Shown here piece by piece: positions 1 to 8,409 of a DNA stretch of 64,000 nucleotides; the stretch's first letter is position 1, and the number at the start of each line of letters is the position of its first letter. The position numbers were made by a program, and so were the translations under genes. The notes beneath the pieces were generated by a model. The model searched no databases and was not told where the DNA came from. It was given only the letters and a program-made list of their open reading frames with translations. This stretch comes from Bacteroidia bacterium (GTDB taxonomy: Bacteria > Bacteroidota > Bacteroidia > UKL13-3), in NCBI GenBank assembly GCA_023151275.1, contig JAKLJI010000014.1, positions 1 to 64,000 on the forward strand, in the 5' to 3' direction.

Positions 1-557
1 AGCTGGTGTTTTCTTCGTGGTAAGGGGAAAGGAAAATATCAAAATGGATATGATCAAAGGGCGTATCAAGTTAGGGGCAGATTTAAGCGACAGTATTCAA
101 GGCGACTGGGAGGTGGAACTACAAAAAGATACTACCTATGATAAGTATCCGAAAAAACTAAGAATGGTTCAAGTTTGGGATGAAGTTAATAATGTTCAAC
201 TCGAGCTATTGACCAACAATTTTAGTTGGACAGCAGAAACCATTGCAGAGCTGTATAAACGTCGCTGGTATATTGAATCCTTTTTCAAAGAGCTGAAAAA
301 TCAAGTCATTCATAGGAACAAGCTTAAATGCAGTATTGATACAGATTTGGACAGCACTTATCACTATGCTGCTCTTAAAGAGCCTTCAGAGAAGGGCAGT
401 TTTCAAATGGAACCTATCCAATCTGGTAAATTTGATACGAACTAACCTATTTACGAAGTGTGATCTGAAAAAGTGGCTAGATAAGCCGTTTCTAACGGAT
501 AAAGAAATGGAGGAAATATCACCCCAATTATCCCTTTTTTAATTTTCAAGGGGGGAT
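1..557 (+). mobile_element. IS4-family insertion sequence remnant, 3' part
   Basis: The left part of the element lies outside the window. The right end is placed where the string AAGGGGGGATT (about 548-558) follows the transposase stop; the same string ends the second IS4-type remnant near 20431-20446, so it is probably the terminal inverted repeat of this family. No target duplication can be tested because the other end is not visible. The element ends just before the sensor kinase gene and has probably replaced its original 5' region. Confidence 0.75.
2..542 (+). pseudogene. IS4-family transposase, C-terminal part, frameshifted
   Basis: The frame is open from the window edge and shows the IS4 signature LLTNNF, then YKRRWYIESFFKELK, which fits the Y-(2)-R-(3)-E-(6)-K motif around the catalytic Glu of DDE transposases. 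After KELK the frame shifts: reading from about base 297 in another frame restores KSFIGTS, QIWTAL and KKWLDKPF down to the stop at 542. Aligned with the related copy at 20448-20803, about 11 bases are missing between the codons for KELK and KSFIGTS, between short A-runs, which explains the shift. The gene is therefore dead unless rescued by frameshifting, for which I see no signal. The N-terminal DDE aspartates lie outside the window. Confidence 0.85.
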
Positions 558-571
558 TGTTTATAAAATCT

Positions 572-1324
572 ATGGTTCAGAGGCCTGAAATCAACGTCAG
601 GCAAGGGTTCCTATTTTCTATTCTTAACGTTTTGGACGCATGTGATATCATTTACAAAAGAATTTCAAATGACAATTCAATTATTCTAAATCAAAAAATC
701 AGCCTTGAAACTTCGCTTGCCGAAAAGGAAACTTTACTCAAGGAAGTCCATCACCGGGTAAAAAACAATTTTCAAATAATTACCGGACTTCTCGAAAAGC
801 AAGCATCAAAAACCTCTGACCCTAAAGCGAAATCTTTATTCAGGGAAGGTCAGGACCGAATCATATCCATGGCATTGGTCCATCAAAACATTTACCAATC
901 CAGCAATTTAAATAGCATTGGACTAAAAAACTACATTGAGCTTCTTAGTCTTCAGATTCGGCAATCCTTCAACCACAAAACAGGAATTGATATTGAAACC
1001 GAAATTGATCCTATTGAGGTTAATATCGATAAAGCAATTCCTATTGGTTTAATTCTAAACGAATGCATAACCAATTGTTTCAAACATGCATTTCCCAATC
1101 AAATCAATGGAAAAATTCAGATAATACTAATCCAAACTCCTTCCGGGTTTCAACTTGAAATTAACGACAATGGAATTGGCTTGAATTCAATTGACCAAAG
1201 CCCACCCAAAACCAATATCGGAATTGATTTATTGAAAGGTTTATCCAGGCAATTGGATGCGCGTTTTGAATTTGGAAACCTGCCACAGCAGGGAAGCTTT
1301 TTCAGGTTTTTCATTAAGAATTAA
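572..1324 (+). CDS. Sensor histidine kinase, HisKA_2/HATPase_c, N-terminally short
   Basis: A histidine kinase transmitter of about 250 residues. The coiled segment ending in LLKEVHHRVKNN carries the phospho-accepting His of the HisKA_2 family; the HATPase domain follows with an N box (LILNECITNCFKHAF) and a G1 box (INDNGIGL). There is no membrane segment, TPR or sensory domain, which relatives of this family in Bacteroidota normally carry. A TTG at 557 overlaps the end of the IS4 remnant, so the ATG at 572 is preferred. The upstream sensor part may have been lost with the insertion. The LytTR response regulator gene begins 91 bases downstream, and the pair probably forms one signalling unit. 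Whether the shortened kinase still works is open. Confidence 0.8.
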   Translation: MVQRPEINVRQGFLFSILNVLDACDIIYKRISNDNSIILNQKISLETSLAEKETLLKEVHHRVKNNFQIITGLLEKQASKTSDPKAKSLFREGQDRIISMALVHQNIYQSSNLNSIGLKNYIELLSLQIRQSFNHKTGIDIETEIDPIEVNIDKAIPIGLILNECITNCFKHAFPNQINGKIQIILIQTPSGFQLEINDNGIGLNSIDQSPPKTNIGIDLLKGLSRQLDARFEFGNLPQQGSFFRFFIKN

Positions 1325-1415
1325 TTCATGGATATGCATTTCATCCCTAAATCCAAGCATCTCATCCCTCCGATTTTGCAATAAGTACCTGCTTGTTTTC
1401 TTTGTGCTTGAAACC

Positions 1416-2132
1416 ATGAATCTAAAAAGAGTTTTAGTTGTTGAAGACGAATTCATAACACTTGATTTAATTCGTTTGTACCTTAAACAATCGGGTTATG
1501 AAGTTGCAGGAGATGCCATTAATGCACTAGAAGCAATTCAAGTTCTCGAAAAAGAAAAAATAGACCTGGTATTGTTGGACATCAACATCAAAGGTGAATA
1601 TGATGGCATTTGGCTAGGTCACCAATTGAACAGCCGCTATAAAATTCCGTTTCTTTACTTAACTGCATACAGCGATGGACCTACCATTCGCCGTGCAGCA
1701 GAATCTAGGCCTTCGGGTTATTTGGTTAAACCCTTTAAACAGGCTGATATTTTCTCTGCAATTGAAGTTGCTTTGCTCAATTACCATCAAGCCGCTGAAG
1801 AATTACCAAATCACTTTGGCAACCTAGTAGTGAAGGTAAACTCAAATTTCCGAAAATTAGCTACTTCAGAAATTGTATTCATTCAAGCTTTCAAAAATTA
1901 CCTGGAGCTCAATCTGATTAATGATGAAAGATTGGTTATTCGCCAAACTTTGCAGGCTATCTATGAACAGCTATCTGAGAAAAATTTTATTCAGGTCCAC
2001 AGATCATTTATCATCAATAAAAAACTTGTTTCTGAATTTGATGGCACCCATGTAAAAGTAGCCGGCCAATTGATTCCTGTGAGTCGAAGTAACAAGGAAA
2101 GTTTGGCTGCCAGTTTGGGAAAAAACAGGTGA
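1416..2132 (+). CDS. Response regulator, receiver + LytTR DNA-binding domain
   Basis: A 238-residue regulator. The N-terminal receiver shows the acidic pair E10-D11, phospho-acceptor D55 in LVLLDINIKG, a Thr in LYLTAYSD and the Lys of YLVKPFKQ. From about residue 140 the LytTR DNA-binding domain follows, with typical strings (IVFIQAFKNYLELNL, FIQVHRSFIINKKLV). LytTR regulators bind short direct repeats upstream of target genes. The ATG at 1416 gives MNLKRVLVVEDE, the normal start of a receiver; in-frame sequence upstream is not receiver-like. It lies just downstream of the HisKA_2 kinase, its likely phosphodonor. Targets are not evident from the window. Confidence 0.92.
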   Translation: MNLKRVLVVEDEFITLDLIRLYLKQSGYEVAGDAINALEAIQVLEKEKIDLVLLDINIKGEYDGIWLGHQLNSRYKIPFLYLTAYSDGPTIRRAAESRPSGYLVKPFKQADIFSAIEVALLNYHQAAEELPNHFGNLVVKVNSNFRKLATSEIVFIQAFKNYLELNLINDERLVIRQTLQAIYEQLSEKNFIQVHRSFIINKKLVSEFDGTHVKVAGQLIPVSRSNKESLAASLGKNR

Positions 2133-2293
2133 AATTGGCACCCTCATCAACCTCTTTCAGTTGACTATTCTGCTATTAATGAATAAACTTCCTTGAAGTC
2201 TTAACTCCTCAAAAGGTTTCCTGAATTACATGGCCGACAATTGGCGATACACTTTTTTATTTTTGAAATTATTACTTCCTTTCCACAAATTTG

Positions 2294-2986
2294 ATGGAAA
2301 TGAAAGCCTTTTCAACATGGACAAGTCGAACCCTTGTCGGTTTATTGTTTTTAAACATGATAGCCTGCGCGGGTAGTCAGGAACTTGAACAAGATAATGA
2401 GAAAGACAGTACCCTGGTTGAAGAAACTTCAACTATCCAAGAGGCAATTGGCCAAAAACTTGTTTTAGGCGAATTGGAACTCAATATGAGTCCCGGAATT
2501 CAACTCATCGAATCTGAAAATAACAACCAGGATAGTCTGATTTCTTTGGAAGTTGAAATGGGAACAAATCCTCTTGACATTGAATTTTCAATTGCACAAA
2601 ATGGATACGATGACTTAAAAATTGAACAACAGGAAGAGATGCATTTTTTTATTTCCATTGATGGAAAGCAATGTGAGCCCGACCCTATTCTTGTTTACCA
2701 AAGCAGCTGGTATTTGTTACCCTATGTTTTGAGTCAGAAATTCAGACTAACTACCTTCAAAGAAGAGAATGACCTCCCTTTTCAGGAATTAGATTTTGCT
2801 AAGCTAAAAGCTGCGGCAAAGGCTACCTGTGGAGAAGACATGGCATCTGTTCTGGAACCAACAGTTGAATTGAGTCAGGTTCCGCATGAAATATTAACTA
2901 CTAAATACCTCATTCGAATTGAAGCTAAAAAGGGTGAAAATACACGTAGATTCCTTTTGGAAATTAATGTTCCTACCGGATGCTAA
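2294..2986 (+). CDS. Hypothetical lipoprotein
   Basis: I do not recognise the family. The 230-residue product has a positively charged N-terminus, a hydrophobic stretch and the lipobox MIAC followed by AGSQELEQD, so it should be lipid-anchored after signal peptidase II cleavage. The mature part is acidic, without clear repeats. In-frame start choices are TTG 2291, ATG 2294 and ATG 2300; either ATG leaves the signal intact. The stop overlaps the start of the following acetyltransferase gene by 7 bases, which suggests translational coupling. Confidence 0.7.
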   Translation: MEMKAFSTWTSRTLVGLLFLNMIACAGSQELEQDNEKDSTLVEETSTIQEAIGQKLVLGELELNMSPGIQLIESENNNQDSLISLEVEMGTNPLDIEFSIAQNGYDDLKIEQQEEMHFFISIDGKQCEPDPILVYQSSWYLLPYVLSQKFRLTTFKEENDLPFQELDFAKLKAAAKATCGEDMASVLEPTVELSQVPHEILTTKYLIRIEAKKGENTRRFLLEINVPTGC

Positions 2987-3498
2987 GCCCCTATTCACTT
3001 CGATTTTGGAAAGCTGATGATTTGCCTGATTTGATTTTTCACGGCAACAATCCCAAGATCGCCCAAAACATGAGCGATTCATTTCCAAGCCCCTATACTG
3101 AGGAGGCCGGTTTGAAATTTATCAATTTTGCAAATGAAGATGGTAAAGGTCGGATTTTTTGCATTGACTGTGAAGGAAAAGCTATTGGTGGAATTGGCTT
3201 ACATCCCTTATCCGATATTTTTCATCCCAGTGTTGAATTGGGTTATTGGTTAGGAGAAGCATATTGGGGTAAAGGCATCATTAGCCAACTCATTCCTGAA
3301 ATGCTAGCCATTGCATTTGCAAACCCGAACATTGAACGTGTTTTTGCCCGAACTATGGGAAGAAATAAACCCTCCCAACAGGTATTAATTAAAGCTGGAT
3401 TTAAGTTTGAATATGAGCTAAAAGGAACTATTAGTAAGCTAGGAATACTTGAAGATGAAGTGGTTTTTGGATTTCGACGCGTCGAGCCCCCACTTTAA
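2980..3498 (+). CDS. GNAT-family N-acetyltransferase, RimJ/RimL-like
   Basis: A 172-residue GNAT protein. It opens with LRFWKADDLPDL, the usual first strand and helix of RimJ/RimL-type enzymes, continues with GGIGLHPLSD and VELGYWLGEAYWGKGI (acetyl-CoA pyrophosphate-binding region, GKGI) and ends with the family string KPSQQVLIKAGFKFE. Such enzymes transfer acetyl from acetyl-CoA to protein N-termini or small amines; the substrate cannot be read from sequence. The start codon lies inside the end of the preceding lipoprotein gene. Confidence 0.88.
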   Translation: MLSPYSLRFWKADDLPDLIFHGNNPKIAQNMSDSFPSPYTEEAGLKFINFANEDGKGRIFCIDCEGKAIGGIGLHPLSDIFHPSVELGYWLGEAYWGKGIISQLIPEMLAIAFANPNIERVFARTMGRNKPSQQVLIKAGFKFEYELKGTISKLGILEDEVVFGFRRVEPPL

Positions 3499-3575
3499 AA
3501 TACTGATAATCAGACCTAATAAAATTAGGCAACTAATTCAAGTAAAAAGGCATGATAATTGAAAATCATAATGAC

Positions 3576-4097
3576 ATGAAAAATCTTGTTAACCAAATTC
3601 TGATGGCAATGCTCTTATTGCCAATCCTTTCTTTTCAAGATGAAGGCATCAAATTCAATCCTGAAAAAAAGATTTTCATTTTTGAGGCAAATAAAAAAAT
3701 CAAGATTTCGGAACCGGACAATGGATACCTTCCGGTGACTGTTGAATCGGGAAAAAACTGGGTATTCAAATACCAGTTCAGGGCCAAGGAGTCTGAAATG
3801 ATAGCAGACGATGAATACACCGAATACCTACTGCTTGAAATTCCTCCTCAATCCGGGAAAAGTTTTCGTGTAACCGGTGATTTGAGCAAATACAATATCG
3901 TATTCAGCAAAAGTTGTTTCTGCCGCGACTCTGGTACAAGGCAGGTAAAGGCCGGATTTATGAAAGGACGAAAAACCAACAAAGGCTGGGAAATTGAGCT
4001 ACGCCTCATGGTTCCAAACCGCGATGGTAAAGAATCACCAACTGAAAAAATCATCAAAGGGCTATTTGTAAAAGGTGAGGTAAATGGAAACGAATAA
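3576..4097 (+). CDS. Hypothetical exported protein
   Basis: Unrecognised 173-residue protein. The ATG at 3576 gives MKNLVNQILMAMLLLPILSFQ, a classic signal peptide; the in-frame ATG at 3552 would only add a polar leader. The mature part has alternating hydrophobic strands and two cysteines in SCFCRDSG, suggesting a small beta-rich periplasmic protein. The 3' end overlaps the next acetyltransferase gene by 14 bases. Confidence 0.6.
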   Translation: MKNLVNQILMAMLLLPILSFQDEGIKFNPEKKIFIFEANKKIKISEPDNGYLPVTVESGKNWVFKYQFRAKESEMIADDEYTEYLLLEIPPQSGKSFRVTGDLSKYNIVFSKSCFCRDSGTRQVKAGFMKGRKTNKGWEIELRLMVPNRDGKESPTEKIIKGLFVKGEVNGNE

Positions 4098-4590
4098 CTT
4101 CTCAATTCGCTTTGCCACCCAGGATGACTGCCAACTCATTCTTAGATTTATTGAAGGGATTGCGGCTTATGAAAAGTTGAGTGACCAAGTAGAAGCGAGC
4201 GAAGAGAAAATTGCTGAATACCTATTTGGGGAGAAGGCTTTTGCCGAATGCTTGCTTGGCTTTGAAGGAAACACACCTGTTGGATTCGCATTGTTCTTTC
4301 ACAACTACAGCACCTTTGTTTCAAGACCAGGAATTTACCTGGAGGATTTATTTATTGAACCTCATTTTCGCGCAAAAGGCTATGGGAAAAAGCTTTTACT
4401 TGAGTTGGTAAAAATTGCCAAGGAGCGCAATTGTGGAAGATTGGAATGGAGTGTTTTAAACTGGAATAAACCAGCCATTGATTTTTACGAAAGTCTTGGT
4501 GCAGTTGCCATGAAGGGATGGACAGTTTATCGATTGGATGAAAAGGCAATTGAAAATTTGCACACGAGTTATTTCAAATCGAAAACTTAA
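4084..4590 (+). CDS. GNAT-family N-acetyltransferase, diamine acetyltransferase-like
   Basis: A 168-residue GNAT enzyme resembling the spermidine/spermine (diamine) N-acetyltransferase group: IRFATQDDCQLILRFI at the N-terminus, YLEDLFIEPHFRAKGYGKKLL carrying the RxxGxGK acetyl-CoA loop, and WSVLNWNKPAIDFYESLGA at the end. The C-terminal NKPAIDFYESLGA segment is highly typical. The true acceptor may be a polyamine, amino acid or thialysine. It overlaps the preceding exported-protein gene and converges with the MFS gene. Confidence 0.88.
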   Translation: METNNFSIRFATQDDCQLILRFIEGIAAYEKLSDQVEASEEKIAEYLFGEKAFAECLLGFEGNTPVGFALFFHNYSTFVSRPGIYLEDLFIEPHFRAKGYGKKLLLELVKIAKERNCGRLEWSVLNWNKPAIDFYESLGAVAMKGWTVYRLDEKAIENLHTSYFKSKT

Positions 4591-4600
4591 GTGGAAGGAC

Positions 4601-5824
4601 TTAGTCGATTTCAAAATAATTTAAATCCTTGCTGAAACTCTCTTTGATAAACAAGGTTGAGATAAATGCAAGAATGAGACAGACCATTCCTACGACCAAA
4701 GCGGCATTGGTAATAGGCATTTGTTCGCTCAAAGCAGCAAAGCTTAAGGTAATTGGAACCACTGCACCTCGTACAAAATTGGGCACTGTATTGGTAACCG
4801 TGCTGCGAATATTGGTACCAAATTGTTCGGAGGCAATGGTAACAAACAAGGCCCAATAACCGGTAGCAAAGCCCAAAGCAAAAGCCATGAACTTAAAATA
4901 AGGAATACTAACCTGGGTATTGAAGAGGTAAACTAAAAACAATACAAAAGTTAATACCAAATAAATAAGAACAACCTTTTTCCTGCTTCTCAGCCATTGA
5001 CTCAACAAGCCACTAATTAAATCGCCAGTAGAGAGGCCTAAATAGGCAAACATCACCGAATCGGCTACATTCACAGATTCGGTCAAACCAAAGAACTCGC
5101 CAAAACGATTCGACAGGTTAACTAAAACACCAATGGTGAACCAGATGGGTAAGCCAATCAGAATACAGGCAACATACTTGAACAACAATTGACGCTTGGT
5201 AAACAAAGAAAGCATATTGCCCCTTTTGATTTGGTCTTGTTCTTTTAAGCGCGTGTACATCCCACTTTCGTAGGCACCTGCGCGCATAAGCAGCAAAGCC
5301 AACCCCATGCAGCCACCAACAATATAAGTTACCTGCCAGCTGAATGCCTTTCCAATTAAACCTGCAACAACTGCACCCAATGCCCCAAATGTTACGATAA
5401 TCATGGTACCATAACCTCGTTTTTCCCGCTCCATGTTTTCTGCCACAAGCGTAATACCGGCCCCTAATTCGCCAGCCAAGCCAATTCCGGCAATGAATCG
5501 GGTAATGCCATATTGAAAGGTATCTGTAACAAATGCATTCACAATATTGGCAGCCGAATACAGAAAAATTGAACCAAACAAAACACTAACTCTACCCCGC
5601 TTATCGCCTAAAATTCCCCAAAGAATTCCACCCAAAAGCATGCCGGCCATTTGCAAATTGAACAACCTGATTTCGGCCTCTTTCAAAGCTTTCCCGCTAA
5701 TTCCTAAATCAGTAAGACTAGCATTCTTTACCACATTGAAAACGATCAAATCATAAATATCAACAAAATAGCCAAGAGCGGCTACAGTAATCAAAAGGTT
5801 TGTTTTGGTAGTGGGTTGATTCAT
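4601..5824 (-). CDS. MFS transporter
   Basis: A 407-residue major facilitator with about 12 hydrophobic segments. The loop between helices 2 and 3 contains GILGDKRGRVSVLFGS, matching the MFS signature GxLxDRxGRR, and helix 4 has RFIAGIGLAGELGAG, typical of the sugar/metabolite:H+ symporter subgroups. The C-terminal half holds FATGYWALFVTIASEQFGTN. The substrate is not deducible. It stands alone, converging with the acetyltransferase gene and diverging from rfbC with about 120 bases between starts. Confidence 0.9.
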   Translation of the reverse strand: MNQPTTKTNLLITVAALGYFVDIYDLIVFNVVKNASLTDLGISGKALKEAEIRLFNLQMAGMLLGGILWGILGDKRGRVSVLFGSIFLYSAANIVNAFVTDTFQYGITRFIAGIGLAGELGAGITLVAENMEREKRGYGTMIIVTFGALGAVVAGLIGKAFSWQVTYIVGGCMGLALLLMRAGAYESGMYTRLKEQDQIKRGNMLSLFTKRQLLFKYVACILIGLPIWFTIGVLVNLSNRFGEFFGLTESVNVADSVMFAYLGLSTGDLISGLLSQWLRSRKKVVLIYLVLTFVLFLVYLFNTQVSIPYFKFMAFALGFATGYWALFVTIASEQFGTNIRSTVTNTVPNFVRGAVVPITLSFAALSEQMPITNAALVVGMVCLILAFISTLFIKESFSKDLNYFEID

Positions 5825-5941
5825 GTATTCGGGAACAAAATAAGTCCTTGCGCCCTGAATTGCAAACGCGTGGGAAATATGTCGGTGAACAAATCAAAAC
5901 TTCCATTTCAAAATCTTTATAATTGCCCTAAATCTGAAGAA

Positions 5942-6484
5942 ATGAAAATCACTAAGCTACCAATTGAGGGACCTTTGATTATTGAACCCAAAATTTTCAA
6001 AGATCCCAGGGGATATTTTTTTGAAAGCTACAATGAAAAAAGTTTTATAGAAGCCGGAATTGATGCCCGATTTGTGCAGGACAATCAAAGTTTATCGCAA
6101 AAAGGGGCTGTTAGAGGTCTGCATTTTCAGGCACCACCCTTTGCACAAGGAAAATTAGTTCGGGTAACTCAAGGAAAAGTTATGGATGTGGTGGTTGATA
6201 TACGCAAGGGTTCACCTACCTATGGTCAATCTGCTTGCGTTGAAATCAGTGCTGAAAACCAAATCATGTTTTGGATACCACCCGGTTTTGCTCATGGTTT
6301 TGAAACACTTGAAGACAATACCATTTTCCTATACAAATGTACCAACCTTTACGATAAGGCAAGTGAAGGTGGATTATTCTGGAATGACCCAGCCCTCGGA
6401 ATTCAATGGCAAACACAAGATCCTATTGTTTCAGAAAAAGACCAAGTATTGCCACTGTTAAGCGATTTGAAAAGTCCGTTTTAA
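5942..6484 (+). CDS. rfbC: dTDP-4-dehydrorhamnose 3,5-epimerase
   Basis: A 180-residue cupin enzyme that epimerises dTDP-4-keto-6-deoxyglucose on the way to dTDP-L-rhamnose. Seen directly: FKDPRGYFFESYNE, FVQDNQSLSQKGAVRGLHFQ with catalytic His61, GKLVRVTQGKVMDVVVDIR, and FWIPPGFAHGFETLED. The ATG at 5942 places the start at MKITKLPIEGPL as in the family; longer in-frame extensions are not homologous. The partner genes rfbA, rfbB and rfbD are absent here, so the pathway is split across the genome, or the enzyme serves a related deoxysugar. A TATAATTGC string upstream may be its -7 box. Confidence 0.93.
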   Translation: MKITKLPIEGPLIIEPKIFKDPRGYFFESYNEKSFIEAGIDARFVQDNQSLSQKGAVRGLHFQAPPFAQGKLVRVTQGKVMDVVVDIRKGSPTYGQSACVEISAENQIMFWIPPGFAHGFETLEDNTIFLYKCTNLYDKASEGGLFWNDPALGIQWQTQDPIVSEKDQVLPLLSDLKSPF

Positions 6485-6495
6485 TTTTCTAAAGG

Positions 6496-7437
6496 ATGAG
6501 CGAACACTTGATTGACCCGGAAGTAATTGAACTGGTTGCTAAGCTAAAAACCAAGTACGACAAAAACGGACAAGATTTTAAAGCCTATCTGGAAGGTTTA
6601 ATTTACCAAGAATACACCAGCTATTGGGATTATATTCAGATTGATACGCTGTTAAGTCTTCAAAAGCCCAAGACAGATATTCCGGATGAACAAATCTTCA
6701 TCATGTATCATCAAATTACGGAACTGTATTTCAAATTAACCCTTCACGAAATCAATCAACTCAAGGCGAAAAAGAATGAGTTGAATGCCGAATTTTTTGT
6801 TGCTCGACTGAAGCGCATGAACTCCTATTTCAAAAACCTGATTCATTCTTTTGAAATCATGATTGACGGTATGGAGCCGGCTCAGTTTCTCAAATTCAGA
6901 ATGAGTCTTTTGCCTGCTTCCGGATTTCAATCAGCCCAATACCGTATGATTGAAATTTGTGCTACACCTATTTCAAATTTGGTTTCACATACTGTTCGGG
7001 AAGACTTAAAATCAGCAGGACTAGAGCAACAGTTCGAGAAGATTTACTGGAAATCAGGGGCCACCGAACTTTCATCCGGTAAGAAAACCCTTACCCTTAC
7101 TCAATTTGAAGAAAAATATGCATTTGAATTGCTCAGATTGGCTAAGGAAAGTGAAGATAACAACCTTTGGAAGCTCTATCTCTCACTGCCTGAATCTGAA
7201 CAACAAAAATCTGAATTGAAGGAGGCCCTGAAAGAATTCGACAAATCTGTAAATATTCAATGGCCTTTGATGCATTACAAATCTGCGGTACGGTATTTGC
7301 AGAAAAGTCCGGCAGATATTGCTGCCACAGGCGGTACAAATTGGCAAAAATACCTTCCTCCACGTTTTCAACTTCGTGTATTTTTCCCAGATTTGTATAG
7401 CCAGGAAGAACTCAGCAATTGGGGCAAACCAAACTAA
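6496..7437 (+). CDS. kynA: Tryptophan 2,3-dioxygenase
   Basis: Heme enzyme opening the indole ring of L-tryptophan to N-formylkynurenine, the first step of the kynurenine pathway. The family signature MYHQITELYFKLTLHEI lies at residues 70-86, and the active-site region FLKFRMSLLPASGFQSAQYR follows. The C-terminal part ends in ATGGTNWQKYLPPRFQLR, the Bacteroidota variant of the GTGGSSG substrate-binding loop, after a conserved His in PLMHYKSAVRYL. The 313-residue length is normal. It follows rfbC by 11 bases, perhaps only by shared transcription. No other kynurenine genes are in the window. Confidence 0.93.
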   Translation: MSEHLIDPEVIELVAKLKTKYDKNGQDFKAYLEGLIYQEYTSYWDYIQIDTLLSLQKPKTDIPDEQIFIMYHQITELYFKLTLHEINQLKAKKNELNAEFFVARLKRMNSYFKNLIHSFEIMIDGMEPAQFLKFRMSLLPASGFQSAQYRMIEICATPISNLVSHTVREDLKSAGLEQQFEKIYWKSGATELSSGKKTLTLTQFEEKYAFELLRLAKESEDNNLWKLYLSLPESEQQKSELKEALKEFDKSVNIQWPLMHYKSAVRYLQKSPADIAATGGTNWQKYLPPRFQLRVFFPDLYSQEELSNWGKPN

Positions 7438-7448
7438 CCAAGTTACCT

Positions 7449-7823
7449 ATGAAAAAAGCATGGTTCATACTCATTGTTTTAGCTTTTCCATTTCTTGCGA
7501 ACTCACAAGATATAGGAAAGGAAGACGGTTTAGGCAAAACCTATTATGATGAAGCCAAAACCCGCATCAAGGAAATTTTTCATTATGTGCTTGAATACCG
7601 TTTTGGCAGAAGTGAAGAGAATCCGGATGAGATGGTTCATAAATCGGTTGCTATTAAAAATGGACCTTATACGCTTTACTTCACCAATGGTAAACTTCAA
7701 GCCAGCGGCTATTATTCCCGCGACAAAAAAACGGGGACCTGGAAGTATTATAACCGCGAAGGTTTGCTAATTCGGACAGAGGAATACAAGGATGGTGAAC
7801 TCATAAAAAAAGAAGAATCATGA
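7449..7823 (+). CDS. Small exported MORN-like repeat protein
   Basis: A 124-residue protein with the signal peptide MKKAWFILIVLAFPFLANSQ. The C-terminal half has two imperfect units of the MORN_2 type seen in Bacteroidota antitoxin-like and surface proteins: NGPYTLYFTNGKLQASGYY and KKTGTWKYYNREGLLIRTEEY. The ATG at 7449 is chosen because it opens the signal peptide. The stop overlaps the next gene (ATGA), so both are probably translated together. Function unknown. Confidence 0.72.
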   Translation: MKKAWFILIVLAFPFLANSQDIGKEDGLGKTYYDEAKTRIKEIFHYVLEYRFGRSEENPDEMVHKSVAIKNGPYTLYFTNGKLQASGYYSRDKKTGTWKYYNREGLLIRTEEYKDGELIKKEES

Positions 7824-8251
7824 AACGTACAATTGCAATGCTTCTCTTGGTTTTCAGTACCTGCATATTGGCATCAGCCCAAAAAACAGCTGTTGAAGAA
7901 CGTGTGAATCTAGTTGTAGGTGGAAGCTTGAAAATAAAAGCTTGCCCCAAGGGGAAATCTGAATTTACGGGTATTGATATCTATGCCCGCAATGCGGCAT
8001 ACGATAAATCAAAAGTTAAGAAAGCCACCGGAGAAGGCTTGATGGAAGCCTTTTTTGAAAAAAATACCAGCATTGATGCTAAACGCTTACCCTGCAGTAT
8101 GGGTGGTAGAAGCTATAAGATTGCGAGTCTCCAGGAATTTGACACACCTGATGGGACCAAGCGCGTGGTGATTTGTTATACAGCCTTTGAATTAACACTG
8201 ATTTGGATCGACCTCGACAAAGCCCTCGAAGCCGGGGAAATTGAACTTTAA
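7820..8251 (+). CDS. Hypothetical exported protein
   Basis: An unrecognised 143-residue protein with a clear signal peptide (MKRTIAMLLLVFSTCILASAQ). It contains no motif I can name; two cysteines (KACPKG, RLPCSMGG) may form a disulfide. It is coupled to the upstream MORN-like gene by a 4-base overlap, so the two may work together in the periplasm. Confidence 0.6.
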   Translation: MKRTIAMLLLVFSTCILASAQKTAVEERVNLVVGGSLKIKACPKGKSEFTGIDIYARNAAYDKSKVKKATGEGLMEAFFEKNTSIDAKRLPCSMGGRSYKIASLQEFDTPDGTKRVVICYTAFELTLIWIDLDKALEAGEIEL

Positions 8252-8409
8252 TTAATGGATGAACTTCTTTATGAAGGCCAAATTGCCAAAGAAATTGGCC
8301 GTTTGTCGAGTAAAGTTTTATGCACCTTTAGCGTGGGTGAGGGTAACTGAATTTAAAATCAATTTCACAGGCCTAAAGGGCAGTAAAAAAGGCAAATACC
8401 TATTACGGT

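Noticed and set aside
8255..8350. ATG-initiated frame of 31 codons (MDELLYEGQIAKEIG...) behind the exported-protein gene
   Set aside because: Short, no start context and no homologous pattern; perhaps a remnant. Not supported as a gene.
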